Assembly (NCBI GenBank): GCA_004293675.1
Contig: READ01000013.1
Location: forward strand, 1 to 64,000
Origin: Betaproteobacteria bacterium
GTDB lineage: Bacteria > Pseudomonadota > Gammaproteobacteria > Burkholderiales > Casimicrobiaceae
Direction of reading: 5' to 3'
DNA: 64,000 nt
The notes under the pieces are model-generated. The model saw only the letters and a list, made by a program, of their open reading frames with translations. It ran no database searches and had not been told where the DNA came from. Within the stretch, counting starts at the first letter, position 1. The number at the start of each line of letters is the position of its first letter. Positions 52,385 through 60,980 of the stretch are shown here, piece after piece. The position numbers were made by a program, and so were the translations under genes.

Positions 52385-53566
52385 TTAAACCATCTCAATG
52401 GCCATCGCCACCGCTTCACCGCCACCGATACAGAGCGTCGCAACGCCTTTCTTGCCGCCGGTTTTTTTCAGTGCGCCGATGAGTGTGACCAAAATGCGCG
52501 CGCCGGATGCGCCAATGGGATGACCAAGCGCACACGCGCCGCCGTGAATGTTGACCTTGTCATGCGGCAAGTTGTATTCCTTCATCGCGGCCATGGTGAC
52601 CGAGGCGAAGGCTTCGTTGACTTCCCACAAATCCACATCGGCTGCTTTCCAACCGGCTTTCTTCAGCACTTTTTCAATCGCGCCGACAGGCGCGGTGGTG
52701 AACCATTCGGGCGCGTGGGCGTGGGTGCTGTGCGCAACCACGCGGGCGATGGGTTTCAAGCCTTTTGCCTTCGCGACCGATTCGCGCGTCATCACCAGGG
52801 CCGCTGCGCCGTCGGAAATCGATGAAGCGTTCGCCGCGGTGATCGTGCCGTCTTTCTTGAACGCAGGTTTCAGCGAAGGAATTTTGTCGAGCTTCGCTTT
52901 GAACGGTTGCTCATCGTTTTTGATGACCGTGTCGCCCGCTTTGCCAGCGATAGTGACCGGTGCGATTTCCCAATCGAAGCTGCCATCTTTGTTCGCCGCG
53001 AGCGCGCGCTGCGTTGACGCAATCGCGAACGCATCTTGATCTTCGCGCGTGAAGTTGTATTTCGCGGAGCAGTTTTCAGCGAACACGCCCATTGCTTTGC
53101 CGCGATCATAGGCATCTTCTAAGCCGTCCATCGCCATATGGTCATACGCAGTGACCGCGCCGTAGCGATAGCCTTTGCGCGAATTCATCATCAAATGCGG
53201 CGCGTTGGTCATGCTCTCCATGCCGCCGGCGATCATGAAATCATGGCTGCCCGCGGTCAACATGTCAGCGGCCATCATTGCCGATTTCAAACCTGCACCA
53301 CACATTTTTGACAGCGTGACCGCGCCCACGCTTTGAGGCAATCCGGCACCGAGCACCGCTTGGCGCGCGGGGGCTTGACCTTGCCCCGCCATCAAGCAGC
53401 AACCGAAAATCGTTTCGCCGATCTCGTCGGCGTTCACACCCGAGCGCTCGACGGCTGCTTTAATCGCGGTTGCTCCGAGTGTGTAAGCCGGAACCGATGC
53501 GAAATCACCGAGCAGGCCGCCGATGGGCGTGCGTGCGGCGCTGAGAATGACGACTGAATCTGACAT
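52385..53566 (-). CDS. Acetyl-CoA C-acetyltransferase (thiolase)
   Basis: 393 residues, biosynthetic/degradative thiolase II type. Nucleophile Cys89 in KMCGAGLKSAM, His in HGGACALGHPIGASGAR and the second Cys in LCIGGGEAVAM. It interconverts acetoacetyl-CoA and two acetyl-CoA, consistent with disposal of acetoacetate from leucine. Start 53566 (MSDSVVIL). An ACGCAGATT-family repeat lies directly upstream. Confidence 0.95.
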   Translation of the reverse strand: MSDSVVILSAARTPIGGLLGDFASVPAYTLGATAIKAAVERSGVNADEIGETIFGCCLMAGQGQAPARQAVLGAGLPQSVGAVTLSKMCGAGLKSAMMAADMLTAGSHDFMIAGGMESMTNAPHLMMNSRKGYRYGAVTAYDHMAMDGLEDAYDRGKAMGVFAENCSAKYNFTREDQDAFAIASTQRALAANKDGSFDWEIAPVTIAGKAGDTVIKNDEQPFKAKLDKIPSLKPAFKKDGTITAANASSISDGAAALVMTRESVAKAKGLKPIARVVAHSTHAHAPEWFTTAPVGAIEKVLKKAGWKAADVDLWEVNEAFASVTMAAMKEYNLPHDKVNIHGGACALGHPIGASGARILVTLIGALKKTGGKKGVATLCIGGGEAVAMAIEMV

Positions 53567-53620
53567 GTTTTTCTCCAAAAAATTAGCAAACGCTGTGGCT
53601 ACGCAAAACGGCAACCGACT

Positions 53621-53726
53621 TTAGCCACAGATTACACCGATGAACACAGATTTTCATCGAGTCGATTACGCATCGTAGATTCTGAGTGCTCTGTTTTCAT
53701 CTGTGTAATCCGTGAAATCGGCGGCA
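53621..53726. repeat. ACGCAGATT-family inverted repeat, locus 5
   Basis: Left arm TTTAGCCACAGATTACACCG then ATGAACACAGATTTTCATCG; right arm TTTTCATCTGTGTAATCCGT then GAAATCGGCGGCAAAA. It ends 3 bp from the TAG stop of the small membrane protein gene. Confidence 0.85.
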
Positions 53727-53729
53727 AAA

Positions 53730-54053
53730 CTACCCCTTCGTAAGCCAGCGGCTCCATTGTGACGCAAAAGCGCCGGCGATGCCGCCCACAATCGATGCCA
53801 CCAAAATCCCGCGAATCGACAGCGGAGACGCGGTGAGCGCCAAAGCAAACGCCGACGCGCCGAGCAAAATTTGCAACATTCGCTTTCCGCCCGGTGTCCA
53901 CGGTTTCTTTTCAATCGCAACGGCCATGCCAAACCAAGCCAGTACCGCGCCGAGCCACACCAAAATCATTCCGACGCGCGGGGCAACGGCAAAAGCAAAC
54001 ATCCCCACAATCGCCAGAAAGAATCCCAACATCATCCAATGGTTTCGTGTCAT
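53730..54053 (-). CDS. Small integral membrane protein, unknown function
   Basis: 107 residues with about four hydrophobic segments (MLGFFLAIVGMFAFAVA, MILVWLGAVLAWFGMAVA, ILLGASAFALALTA, ILVASIVGGIAGAFA). Not recognised as a named family. Its ATG overlaps the can stop (ATGA), so it is translationally coupled to carbonic anhydrase. A link to CO2/bicarbonate handling is only a contextual guess. Confidence 0.75.
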   Translation of the reverse strand: MTRNHWMMLGFFLAIVGMFAFAVAPRVGMILVWLGAVLAWFGMAVAIEKKPWTPGGKRMLQILLGASAFALALTASPLSIRGILVASIVGGIAGAFASQWSRWLTKG

Positions 54054-54721
54054 GCCGTAATCCCTTCGCCGTCACGCATTTCAATGGCGGCGAACGCTTT
54101 GCGCATTTTGATGGCCACGTCTTCGCTGCCGTCGAGTTCAAGGCCAAGGCTTCGCAAATGGCCGTCTTCGATACCGTAAATCCAGCCGTGCAACGACAAC
54201 GGTTGCCCGCGAGTCCACGCGTCGCGAACCACGGTCGTGCGGGCAATATTCATGACTTGCTCGGCAACGTGTAATTCGCACAACTTACGCAATTTCGAAT
54301 CACGATCCGCGAGTTGATCGAGGCTTGCGCGATGATGTTCTACGGTGTCGCGAACGTGTTGCAACCAATTATCAGAAAGCCCCAAACGCGCGCCATCCAG
54401 CGCGGCTGCGATACCGCTGCAGCCGTAGTGTCCGCACAAAATGACGTGCTTTACTTTGAGCACTTCGACGGCGAAATGAAGCACGGATAAACAATTCAAA
54501 TCAGTATGAACCACAACGTTTGCCACGTTGCGATGCACGAAAATTTCACCCGGTGGAAGGCCGATAATTTGGTTGGCCGGCACGCGTGAATCGGAGCAGC
54601 CAATCCACAGATACTCTGGGCTTTGTTGGTGTTTTAGTTTGTCGAAAAATGCGGGGTCATCGCGCAAGACACCATCGACCCAAAGCCGATTGTTTGCGAA
54701 AAGGTGTTCGAGCGAGTTCAT
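54050..54721 (-). CDS. can: Beta-class carbonic anhydrase
   Basis: 223 residues. Zinc ligands Cys42 (GCSDSR), His98 and Cys101 (CGHYGCSGI), with Asp44/Arg46 forming the catalytic dyad; PGEIFVHRNVAN is conserved. It interconverts CO2 and bicarbonate in the cytosol. In this region bicarbonate is consumed by the biotin-dependent methylcrotonyl-CoA carboxylase, a sensible functional neighbour. Coupled to the downstream membrane protein. Confidence 0.96.
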   Translation of the reverse strand: MNSLEHLFANNRLWVDGVLRDDPAFFDKLKHQQSPEYLWIGCSDSRVPANQIIGLPPGEIFVHRNVANVVVHTDLNCLSVLHFAVEVLKVKHVILCGHYGCSGIAAALDGARLGLSDNWLQHVRDTVEHHRASLDQLADRDSKLRKLCELHVAEQVMNIARTTVVRDAWTRGQPLSLHGWIYGIEDGHLRSLGLELDGSEDVAIKMRKAFAAIEMRDGEGITA

Positions 54722-54817
54722 TAGACGATTCTATGCGGCGGTCGACGCGCTAAGCATGCTGCCCATCACAACTGCGATTGCGCTCCGGTCCCGCCGCCAC
54801 AAGTCTGTGCGAAACGT

Positions 54818-54945
54818 TTTTTTGACGCAGATTTCGCAGATTTCCCGCAGATGAGCGCAGACTGGTTTTTTCAAATTGCGCATGTTCGTCAGTTGCTCTA
54901 GATAAATCTGTGTAAATCTGCGGGAAATCTGCGTCAAAAAATCAG
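54818..54945. repeat. ACGCAGATT-family inverted repeat, locus 6
   Basis: Left arm TTTTTTTGACGCAGATTTCG then CAGATTTCCCGCAGATGAGC; right arm AAATCTGCGGGAAATCTGCG then TCAAAAAA. Lies in the 262-bp gap between can and liuA, which holds nothing else visible. Confidence 0.88.
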
Positions 54946-54983
54946 AACGTAGATTGAACTCGTAGACGACTTGAAGGACGCCA

Positions 54984-56147
54984 CTACTTCGTCTCGTTAA
55001 ACAGCTCCCGTCCAATCAACATCCTCCGAATTTCACTCGTTCCGGCGCCAATTTCATACAACTTTGCATCGCGCCAAATCCGTCCCGTTGGATATTCATT
55101 GATATAGCCATTGCCACCCAGCGCCTGAATCGCTTCGCCCGCCATCCACGTCGCCTTTTCCGCGCAATACAAAATCACGCCGGCGGCATCTTTGCGGGTC
55201 ACTTCACCGCGATCACAGGCCTGCGCCACGGCGTAGAGATACGCTCTCGCCGCAGAGTAGACCGAATACATGTCCGCCAACTTGCCCTGCATCAATTGAA
55301 ACTCACCAATGGGCATGTTGAATTGCTTACGCTCATGCACGTAGGGCAGCACCACATCCAGGCAGGCCGCCATCAAACCCACCGAGCCGCCCGCCAGTAC
55401 GGCGCGCTCAAAGTCGAGCCCGCTCATCAAAATGTTGACGCCCTTTCCCGGTTCACGCATCACGTTTTCAACCGGTACTTCGCAATCTTGAAACACCAAC
55501 TCGCAGGTGTTTGAGCCGCGCATGCCGAGCTTGTCGAGTTTCTGCGCGGTGGAAAAACCTTTGAAGCCCTTTTCGATGATGAAGGCCGTGATGCCGCGTG
55601 AACCAAGGTTGACATCGGTCTTGGCGTACACCACGAGCGTGTCGGCATCGGGCCCGTTGGTGATCCACATTTTGTTGCCGTTTAAGACGTAATGATCGCC
55701 CTTCAAATCAGCGCGAAGCCGCATCGACACGACATCAGAGCCCGATCCAGGTTCGCTCATGGCAAGCGCACCAACGTGTTCGCCGGAGATTAATTTCGGA
55801 AGATACTTTTTCTTTTGCGCGTCATTACCGTTGATCTTTAACTGATTCACGCACAGATTCGAATGCGCGCCGTAGGAGAGCCCGACCGAACCCGAAGCGC
55901 GAGAAATTTCCTCCATCGCCACACAATGCGCAAGGTAGCCCATGCCTGCGCCACCGAATTCTTCGGGCACGGTGATGCCCAAAATGCCCAGTTCACCCAT
56001 CTTTTTCCACAAGTCCATGGGAAACAGATTGTTGCGGTCAATGTCGGCCGCGCGCGGCGCGATCTCGGCAGCAGCAAACGATGCGACCGTGTCGCGAAGC
56101 ATGTCAATGTCTTCGCCTAGGTTAAATTTCAATTGAGGAAACTGCAT
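54984..56147 (-). CDS. liuA: Isovaleryl-CoA dehydrogenase
   Basis: 387 residues. The catalytic Glu is Glu247 in [13 protein letters not shown], the helix-G position used by isovaleryl-CoA dehydrogenase, and the usual ACAD Glu position reads [12 protein letters not shown] without a catalytic Glu; this separates it from the acyl-CoA dehydrogenase at 49424. [10 protein letters not shown] and WITNGPDAD bind FAD/substrate. It oxidises isovaleryl-CoA to methylcrotonyl-CoA. ATG 56147 has GGAG about 9 nt upstream. First gene after the LiuR palindrome. Confidence 0.97.
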   Translation of the reverse strand: MQFPQLKFNLGEDIDMLRDTVASFAAAEIAPRAADIDRNNLFPMDLWKKMGELGILGITVPEEFGGAGMGYLAHCVAMEEISRASGSVGLSYGAHSNLCVNQLKINGNDAQKKKYLPKLISGEHVGALAMSEPGSGSDVVSMRLRADLKGDHYVLNGNKMWITNGPDADTLVVYAKTDVNLGSRGITAFIIEKGFKGFSTAQKLDKLGMRGSNTCELVFQDCEVPVENVMREPGKGVNILMSGLDFERAVLAGGSVGLMAACLDVVLPYVHERKQFNMPIGEFQLMQGKLADMYSVYSAARAYLYAVAQACDRGEVTRKDAAGVILYCAEKATWMAGEAIQALGGNGYINEYPTGRIWRDAKLYEIGAGTSEIRRMLIGRELFNETK

Positions 56148-56185
56148 GAAAAGCTCCAACGTCGATCATGCAAATTGTAACCCTC

Positions 56186-56207
56186 AAGTTGACGTTAACG
56201 TCAACTT
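56186..56207. promoter_or_regulatory. LiuR operator upstream of liuA
   Basis: Perfect 22-bp palindrome with core TTGACGTTAACGTCAA, 39 bp before the liuA ATG. MerR-type LiuR sites reported for proteobacterial liu genes are palindromes of this kind; identity to a published consensus was recalled, not checked. liuR lies 515 bp away on the same strand. Confidence 0.8.
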
Positions 56208-56267
56208 AGGCCAATTATTGATGGCGAATTTACGGGCCGGTTAAACGCAAATCTTATGCCGTAATAT

Positions 56268-56705
56268 CTATGCGGGATTCGACTTTCTCGCGACGGCGAT
56301 CAGCGTTTGCTGCATCAACGCGCACAGCGTAGGTTTGCCGTCCTTGTAGACAAACACTTTGCCTTGGGTGATCGTCAGCGTGCGACCGGATTTGATGACT
56401 TCGCCACGCGCGACGATTTTTTCGCCATTGGCCGGCGCGAGCAAATTGATTTTGAACTCCACGGTCAATACATCGCTGCCCTCGGGCATGCGCGTGAATC
56501 CTGCGCAGCCGCCAGCCGTGTCGATCAACGTGCTGACGACGCCCGCGTGAAAATAGCCCGCTTGCTGCGACAACTCATCTCGGAAATCGAGTTCGAATTC
56601 GGCAACGCCATCGGCGATTTCAACGACGCGTGCGCCGAGCATTCGCATGGCGCCTTGACCGTTAAAAATGGCGAGCGCCTCGGCGGCTTTGATGGGGCTA
56701 ATCAC
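56268..56705 (-). CDS. PaaI family hotdog thioesterase
   Basis: 145 residues, single hotdog domain. GYFHAGVVSTLIDTAGGCAG is the HGG-like active-site helix (HAG variant with Asp), then VLTVEFKINLLAPANG and GRTLTITQGKVFV strands. Hydrolyses acyl-CoA or aryl-CoA thioesters. It lies between liuR (16 bp upstream) and liuA; a role in releasing CoA during branched-chain acyl-CoA overload is plausible. Confidence 0.9.
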   Translation of the reverse strand: MISPIKAAEALAIFNGQGAMRMLGARVVEIADGVAEFELDFRDELSQQAGYFHAGVVSTLIDTAGGCAGFTRMPEGSDVLTVEFKINLLAPANGEKIVARGEVIKSGRTLTITQGKVFVYKDGKPTLCALMQQTLIAVARKSNPA

Positions 56706-56721
56706 GGCAGGCTCACTTAAG

Positions 56722-57150
56722 CTACGTGGGTTCAGAGGGTTTTATCGCGTTGGGTGCGGGCGCGCTCTTTAATCGACGCTTGCAGTCTTTGGTGATAGCG
56801 TCAATTTCCGAGAGCACAACATCAATGTCTTCGCGCTGTTGCTCCAAGAGCATTCGGCGTGAGCTCAACACCTCAATGAATTTCGCCAGCTGCGAGCGCT
56901 CGCTCTTGTCGGCGTCATACAGATCCAAAATTTCTGCAATTTCGGCCAAGCTCATGCCAAGTCGCTTACCGCGCAGCACCAATTTCAAGCGAACCCGATC
57001 GCGTTGCGAATAAATTCGACGAGCGCCGCGACGAGCGGGAGACAGCAGGCCATGGTCTTCGTAGAAACGAATCGCGCGCGGTGTGAGCGCGAATTCGTCG
57101 GCCAGATCGCTGATGGAGAAGTGCTCGGAGCGGGCGGGTTCGTCTGTCAT
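56722..57150 (-). CDS. liuR: MerR family regulator of leucine/isovalerate degradation (LiuR)
   Basis: 142 residues. MerR HTH: HFSISDLADEFALTPRAIRFYEDHGLL then RRIYSQRDRVRLKLVLRGKRLGMSLAEIAEIL, and a C-terminal coiled coil (LSSRRMLLEQQREDIDVVLS). No metal-binding Cys cluster, which fits the LiuR subgroup sensing acyl-CoA. It sits upstream of the thioesterase and liuA with a perfect palindrome in front of liuA. Confidence 0.9.
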   Translation of the reverse strand: MTDEPARSEHFSISDLADEFALTPRAIRFYEDHGLLSPARRGARRIYSQRDRVRLKLVLRGKRLGMSLAEIAEILDLYDADKSERSQLAKFIEVLSSRRMLLEQQREDIDVVLSEIDAITKDCKRRLKSAPAPNAIKPSEPT

Positions 57151-57261
57151 GCGCGAAGTTTAGCGGGGCGAGCGTTTAAGTAAACCACTGTACGAGCCAG
57201 CGTTTCAGTTCACGCGCCACGCGAGCGCGCCGTGCGAAACAGTTCCGCTAGCATCGCTCGC

Positions 57262-58308
57262 ATGACTACGACTCTCGACTTCCCCTACGCCGAGCCGCCC
57301 GCCGCTGGCGCGTCCATTGAACTCTCACCCGGCATCCATTGGATTCGTATGCCGCTGCCGTTTGCGCTCGATCACATCAATCTTTGGTTGATCGAAGAGG
57401 GCGAGGGCTGGGCGGTGGTCGATACCGGTTTCGGCGTTGAGGCCACTCGTGCGATTTGGGAGCAGCATTTTGTGGGCACCATGAAAGGCAAGCCGCTCAC
57501 CCGAATCATTTGCACGCACTATCACCCGGATCATTTGGGCAATGCGCAGTGGTTGGCCGAGCGCTTTGCTACGCACGAAGGTCCGCTCATTCCCGAGATG
57601 AGTTTGCTCGAATTGGTGACTGCACATGCGGTGGCCGGCGGCACCGGAGCGCATCAGAAATCAGCGCTTGCGGCGTTTTTCCATTCGCACGGTTTAACCG
57701 AAGAGCAAATCGAGGTGACCGCCAATCGCGGCAACACCTACAGCGGCGGCGTGCCGACACGCCCCACAACCTGCCAGCGAATTTTCCCCGGCGACACGAT
57801 TGAAATCGGCGGTAAATTGTGGAGCGCGATTGTCGGTCATGGTCACACGCCGGAGCATTTGAGCTTTTACTGCGAAGAGGCCCGATTTCTCATTTCGGGC
57901 GATATGTTGTTGCCGAAAATTTCCACCAATGTGAATGTGTGGCCCGTCACCGCGCTTTCAGATCCGGTGGGCGAATATGTGAATTCGCTTCAGGCGTTTA
58001 AGTACTGCGAAGACGACACGTTGGTGTTGCCGTCACACGGTTTGCCGTTTCGTGGGATTAAGGCGCGAGTTGAGGCGCTGGAGACGCATCACGAAGATCG
58101 GATGAACGAGCTCTATTCGGCTGTGGCAGAGAGCCCAAAAACGGCGGCTGATTTGATCCCAACGCTGTTTCGTCGAAAGCTCGACAACCATCAGCTATTT
58201 TTTGCGATTGCCGAGGCCGTGGCTCATGTCAATCACGGCTGGCGCGCTGGGCGTTTGACTCGTGAAGTCGGTCCCGATGGCTTGATTCGATTTGGTTTAG
58301 TTGCGTAA
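57262..58308 (+). CDS. MBL-fold metallo-hydrolase
   Basis: 348 residues. Glyoxalase-II-like binuclear zinc site: WAVVDTGFG, ICTHYHPDHLGNAQWL (HxHxDH), GHGHTPEHLSFYCEE, LISGDMLLP, and SHGLPFRG. The C-terminal third (about 85 residues ending FRRKLDNHQLFFAIAEAVAHVNH) resembles the helical extension of LACTB2-like hydrolases. Start 57262 chosen by homology; 57232 is open. Divergent from liuR. Substrate unknown. Confidence 0.88.
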   Translation: MTTTLDFPYAEPPAAGASIELSPGIHWIRMPLPFALDHINLWLIEEGEGWAVVDTGFGVEATRAIWEQHFVGTMKGKPLTRIICTHYHPDHLGNAQWLAERFATHEGPLIPEMSLLELVTAHAVAGGTGAHQKSALAAFFHSHGLTEEQIEVTANRGNTYSGGVPTRPTTCQRIFPGDTIEIGGKLWSAIVGHGHTPEHLSFYCEEARFLISGDMLLPKISTNVNVWPVTALSDPVGEYVNSLQAFKYCEDDTLVLPSHGLPFRGIKARVEALETHHEDRMNELYSAVAESPKTAADLIPTLFRRKLDNHQLFFAIAEAVAHVNHGWRAGRLTREVGPDGLIRFGLVA

Positions 58309-58324
58309 CAAAATTCGTAAACGA

Positions 58325-58439
58325 ACTTTTTCGTTGAACGCCATATGAAATATGGGCTACAGCGTCACAATTTATAATTTCGTGAATCGCAAGTTCGTTT
58401 GTCGATGCCTTGTTTTACGTGGCGTTCCGCTAAAAAGCT
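58325..58439. repeat. AT-rich inverted-end element, copy D
   Basis: Left end ACTTTTTCGTTGAACGCCAT then ATGAAATATGGGCTAC; right end GATGCCTTGTTTTACGTGGC then GTTCCGCTAAAAAGCT. Core contains GAATCGCAAGTTCGTT, related to the core of copy A. It lies between convergent genes. Confidence 0.65.
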
Positions 58440-58452
58440 GGGACATTAAAGA

Positions 58453-60645
58453 CTAGCCTTCGCGAAGCGCTTTTTCTTTGATCTTGTGGCGCTGCTGTTC
58501 GCCCTCGCGAGCACGATCATCGCGGACTCTGGTTTGACGAGCTTGCGGTGCTGCGTCTGCCTTGAGATTGGCCGTTGTCACAGGCGGCGCTGCTCGCTGA
58601 GCAACGGCAGCGTTGGCAGCGTTGGCAGCGGCTTGCTGCCTCGCGCTGTTTTCCGCGCGCAGCTGAGCCACGCGCTCAGCGCGCTGTTGCCGACGCTCGG
58701 CAGCGGCCTGTGCGTGGGCTGCGGCGTTGGCGCTGGCAGCGGCTGCGTTGACATTGACTGACGGCGCAGTCGCGGTCCTCTGTGGCGCGGCGGGTGTCAC
58801 CACTGCGGGTGCTGCGCTACGCTGCGACGCAACGATCGCCGCACCGCCGACCACCACCGCACCCACGGCCGCTGCCGCCAACGGATTGACAGCAGGCGAC
58901 GCGCTGGCTTGTTGCGGCGCAGGCGCGGCGGCGGCAAAGTTTTGCACGCCGGGCACACCCAAATCGCTTCGGGGTTCGTAAACCGGCGCGCGCTCACGAC
59001 GATCCTTTTGCACCGGCGCGGCTCGATCGCCGCGTGCGCCGGGGTTATCGGTGCTCAGCGGTGGCGCGACGACACCGGGTCGAACTTCTTGAATTCGCGG
59101 ATTGACGGGCTGCGCCACAATCGGATTCGGATCGCGCCACACCCGCGGCTCCGCCACGTTGCTGTTGGGCTGCACGGGCGTGATGACCGGGCTTGAAACC
59201 ACACCGCCAACAGCGCTCCGTTCGCGGCTCGGATAGACGCCCTGAACGGGGCCTTGTGGACGCGGTACATTGAGCACATTGGGCTGCGCCTCGCCGCGCG
59301 ACCGCACGATGGGATTTGGATCAACCGGACGACCGACCGCCCTGCTGCCCGAGCGAAATTGCGGAACCACGTCACCCATGCGAGCCGGCGGCGCGCTGCG
59401 CATGTCGGGCTCGGTGGCGAAACGAATTTGATTTTGTGCAACGTGACGACCGCCGACAAACGTAGCCGCCGCCACCGCCGTGATCGCACCTGGAACGCTC
59501 GCGTGCACGTACGCTGGCGGACGCCACGGATCCTCCGCTACGTTTCGAACGTACGGACGATTCACATGACGCCAGTAATTGGGGCTGTAGGTGTACCAAG
59601 GCACAAATGGCTCATTCCACCCGAGCGGCACCCACGAATAGCTCGGACCACCGCTGGCGCTCACGCTCCAACCGCTGCCACCAAAAAATGTCACCAGTGC
59701 TGGCGCGTACACCGCCCGCCCGACGTATTGACCCGGCACCCACGCCCAGCGTCCGCCTACGCGAACCCAGCGGCCGTAGTGAAACGGCGCAAAACCCCAC
59801 GGCGCATCATCAACCCACGTCCAACCCCACGGCTGCACGTACGACCAACGACCGTTGCGATACGGTGCCCAGCCCACGCTCACCGTGCTTGGATACCAAA
59901 TGCGTCCGTATTCGTAGCTTGATTCCCAGTAGCCGTGCTCGTCAAGATCCCGAACGCCGATCATCCACGGATTCAAGCTGCCGCGATTTCGTTGTTCCCA
60001 GCGATCGATGCGCCGATCACGCGCCACGACCCAGCCTTCGAAACCGCCGCTGCCGTAGCTCCCATAGGCGCGATCAAAGCGCGCGCCACCTTGGTCAAAC
60101 AGCACCGCCTCGGCGGTGCTAATCCACTGCACACGACCACCCGCGTAGAGCTCAGCTTGCCCCGAACGAGCGCGAACCACGCTCGGCGCATAGCCATCGC
60201 CAGCGCTCACAAAATACAAACCGGGCTGCACAAACGACACTTCACCGTGCTCGGTGATCACCCGCATGGCGTCTTTGGGTTCCCATTGACGAATCCGCAC
60301 AGCCACCGAGCCACTGCCCAAGCGCGCGATCAAATTGTGATCGTCAAAGCGCTCGAAATACACATTGGCACCACCCGAAAGCCACACCTGAAGCGGCCCC
60401 ACGTCCAGCTCAGCACGACCGGCGTCACTCACCCACAAATTGTCGCCCGCCGTCACCGGGTAATTGCGCTGCACTGGCTGCCAGCTTTCGCGACTGTTGG
60501 CGATTTGCACATCACCCGCAAACTCAGCTAAGCGACCTACGCGACCGGGCGCATCGGCAAAAGCCAGGCTCGAAAACGTAACCACGGCGGCGAGTGCGGC
60601 CAATAACGAGCGTGAAGCCCAGCGGGAGAATTCGACTCGATTCAT
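58453..60645 (-). CDS. DUF6600 / FecR-like exported protein
   Basis: 730 residues. Signal peptide (LLAALAAVVTFSSLAFA). Residues about 35-180 form a FecR-like beta domain (GRVGRLAEFAGDVQIANSRE, GDNLWVSDAGRAELDVG). Residues about 225-400 are the Trp/Tyr/Gly-rich DUF6600 segments with repeated WxPYRNGRW and WVPGxYVGRAVYAPALVTFF units. The last 330 residues are Pro/Ala/Arg-rich and low in complexity, ending in a Gln/Arg-rich coiled-coil stretch. Probably periplasmic or surface; function unknown. GC-rich composition produces long false frames on the other strand. Confidence 0.83.
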   Translation of the reverse strand: MNRVEFSRWASRSLLAALAAVVTFSSLAFADAPGRVGRLAEFAGDVQIANSRESWQPVQRNYPVTAGDNLWVSDAGRAELDVGPLQVWLSGGANVYFERFDDHNLIARLGSGSVAVRIRQWEPKDAMRVITEHGEVSFVQPGLYFVSAGDGYAPSVVRARSGQAELYAGGRVQWISTAEAVLFDQGGARFDRAYGSYGSGGFEGWVVARDRRIDRWEQRNRGSLNPWMIGVRDLDEHGYWESSYEYGRIWYPSTVSVGWAPYRNGRWSYVQPWGWTWVDDAPWGFAPFHYGRWVRVGGRWAWVPGQYVGRAVYAPALVTFFGGSGWSVSASGGPSYSWVPLGWNEPFVPWYTYSPNYWRHVNRPYVRNVAEDPWRPPAYVHASVPGAITAVAAATFVGGRHVAQNQIRFATEPDMRSAPPARMGDVVPQFRSGSRAVGRPVDPNPIVRSRGEAQPNVLNVPRPQGPVQGVYPSRERSAVGGVVSSPVITPVQPNSNVAEPRVWRDPNPIVAQPVNPRIQEVRPGVVAPPLSTDNPGARGDRAAPVQKDRRERAPVYEPRSDLGVPGVQNFAAAAPAPQQASASPAVNPLAAAAVGAVVVGGAAIVASQRSAAPAVVTPAAPQRTATAPSVNVNAAAASANAAAHAQAAAERRQQRAERVAQLRAENSARQQAAANAANAAVAQRAAPPVTTANLKADAAPQARQTRVRDDRAREGEQQRHKIKEKALREG

Positions 60646-60802
60646 AGCAACTCCTTAGGTCTGCAAGCATCAGCAGACGAATGCTGCGCCGCAACGGCGG
60701 CGCACAAGATGGCGCGGTAGTGTAGGTGTGTCGTAGTAAACGTCGGCAAGGGTTCAATCGTTGACTGTTTGACGAGCGTTGATTGCGAGGACGCGCTGCC
60801 AT

Positions 60803-60925
60803 TTGAGGCGCAGATTACGCTGATTTCGCAGATTGACACAACTTTTCAAACGATGGTGGCGAAATCGCAGCGAATCTGCGCTCATCTGCGAAATTAGCGC
60901 AATCAGCGTAATCTGCGTCATAAAA
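60803..60925. repeat. ACGCAGATT-family inverted repeat, locus 7
   Basis: Left arm TTGAGGCGCAGATTACGCTG then ATTTCGCAGATTGACAC; right arm GCGAAATTAGCGCAATCAGC then GTAATCTGCGTCA. Occupies the 5' region between the divergent DUF6600 gene and comM, so it may overlap the comM promoter. Bases 60646-60802 show no other feature. Confidence 0.85.
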
Positions 60926-60980
60926 CGCCTTGGCTGGAACTTACTGTATATTTAATCAGTTAAATTCCGTCGCAGAAATC

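Noticed and set aside
59254-60531. Three long plus-strand frames opposite the DUF6600 gene
   Set aside because: They arise from GC-rich codon composition of the real minus-strand gene and show no protein-like motifs.
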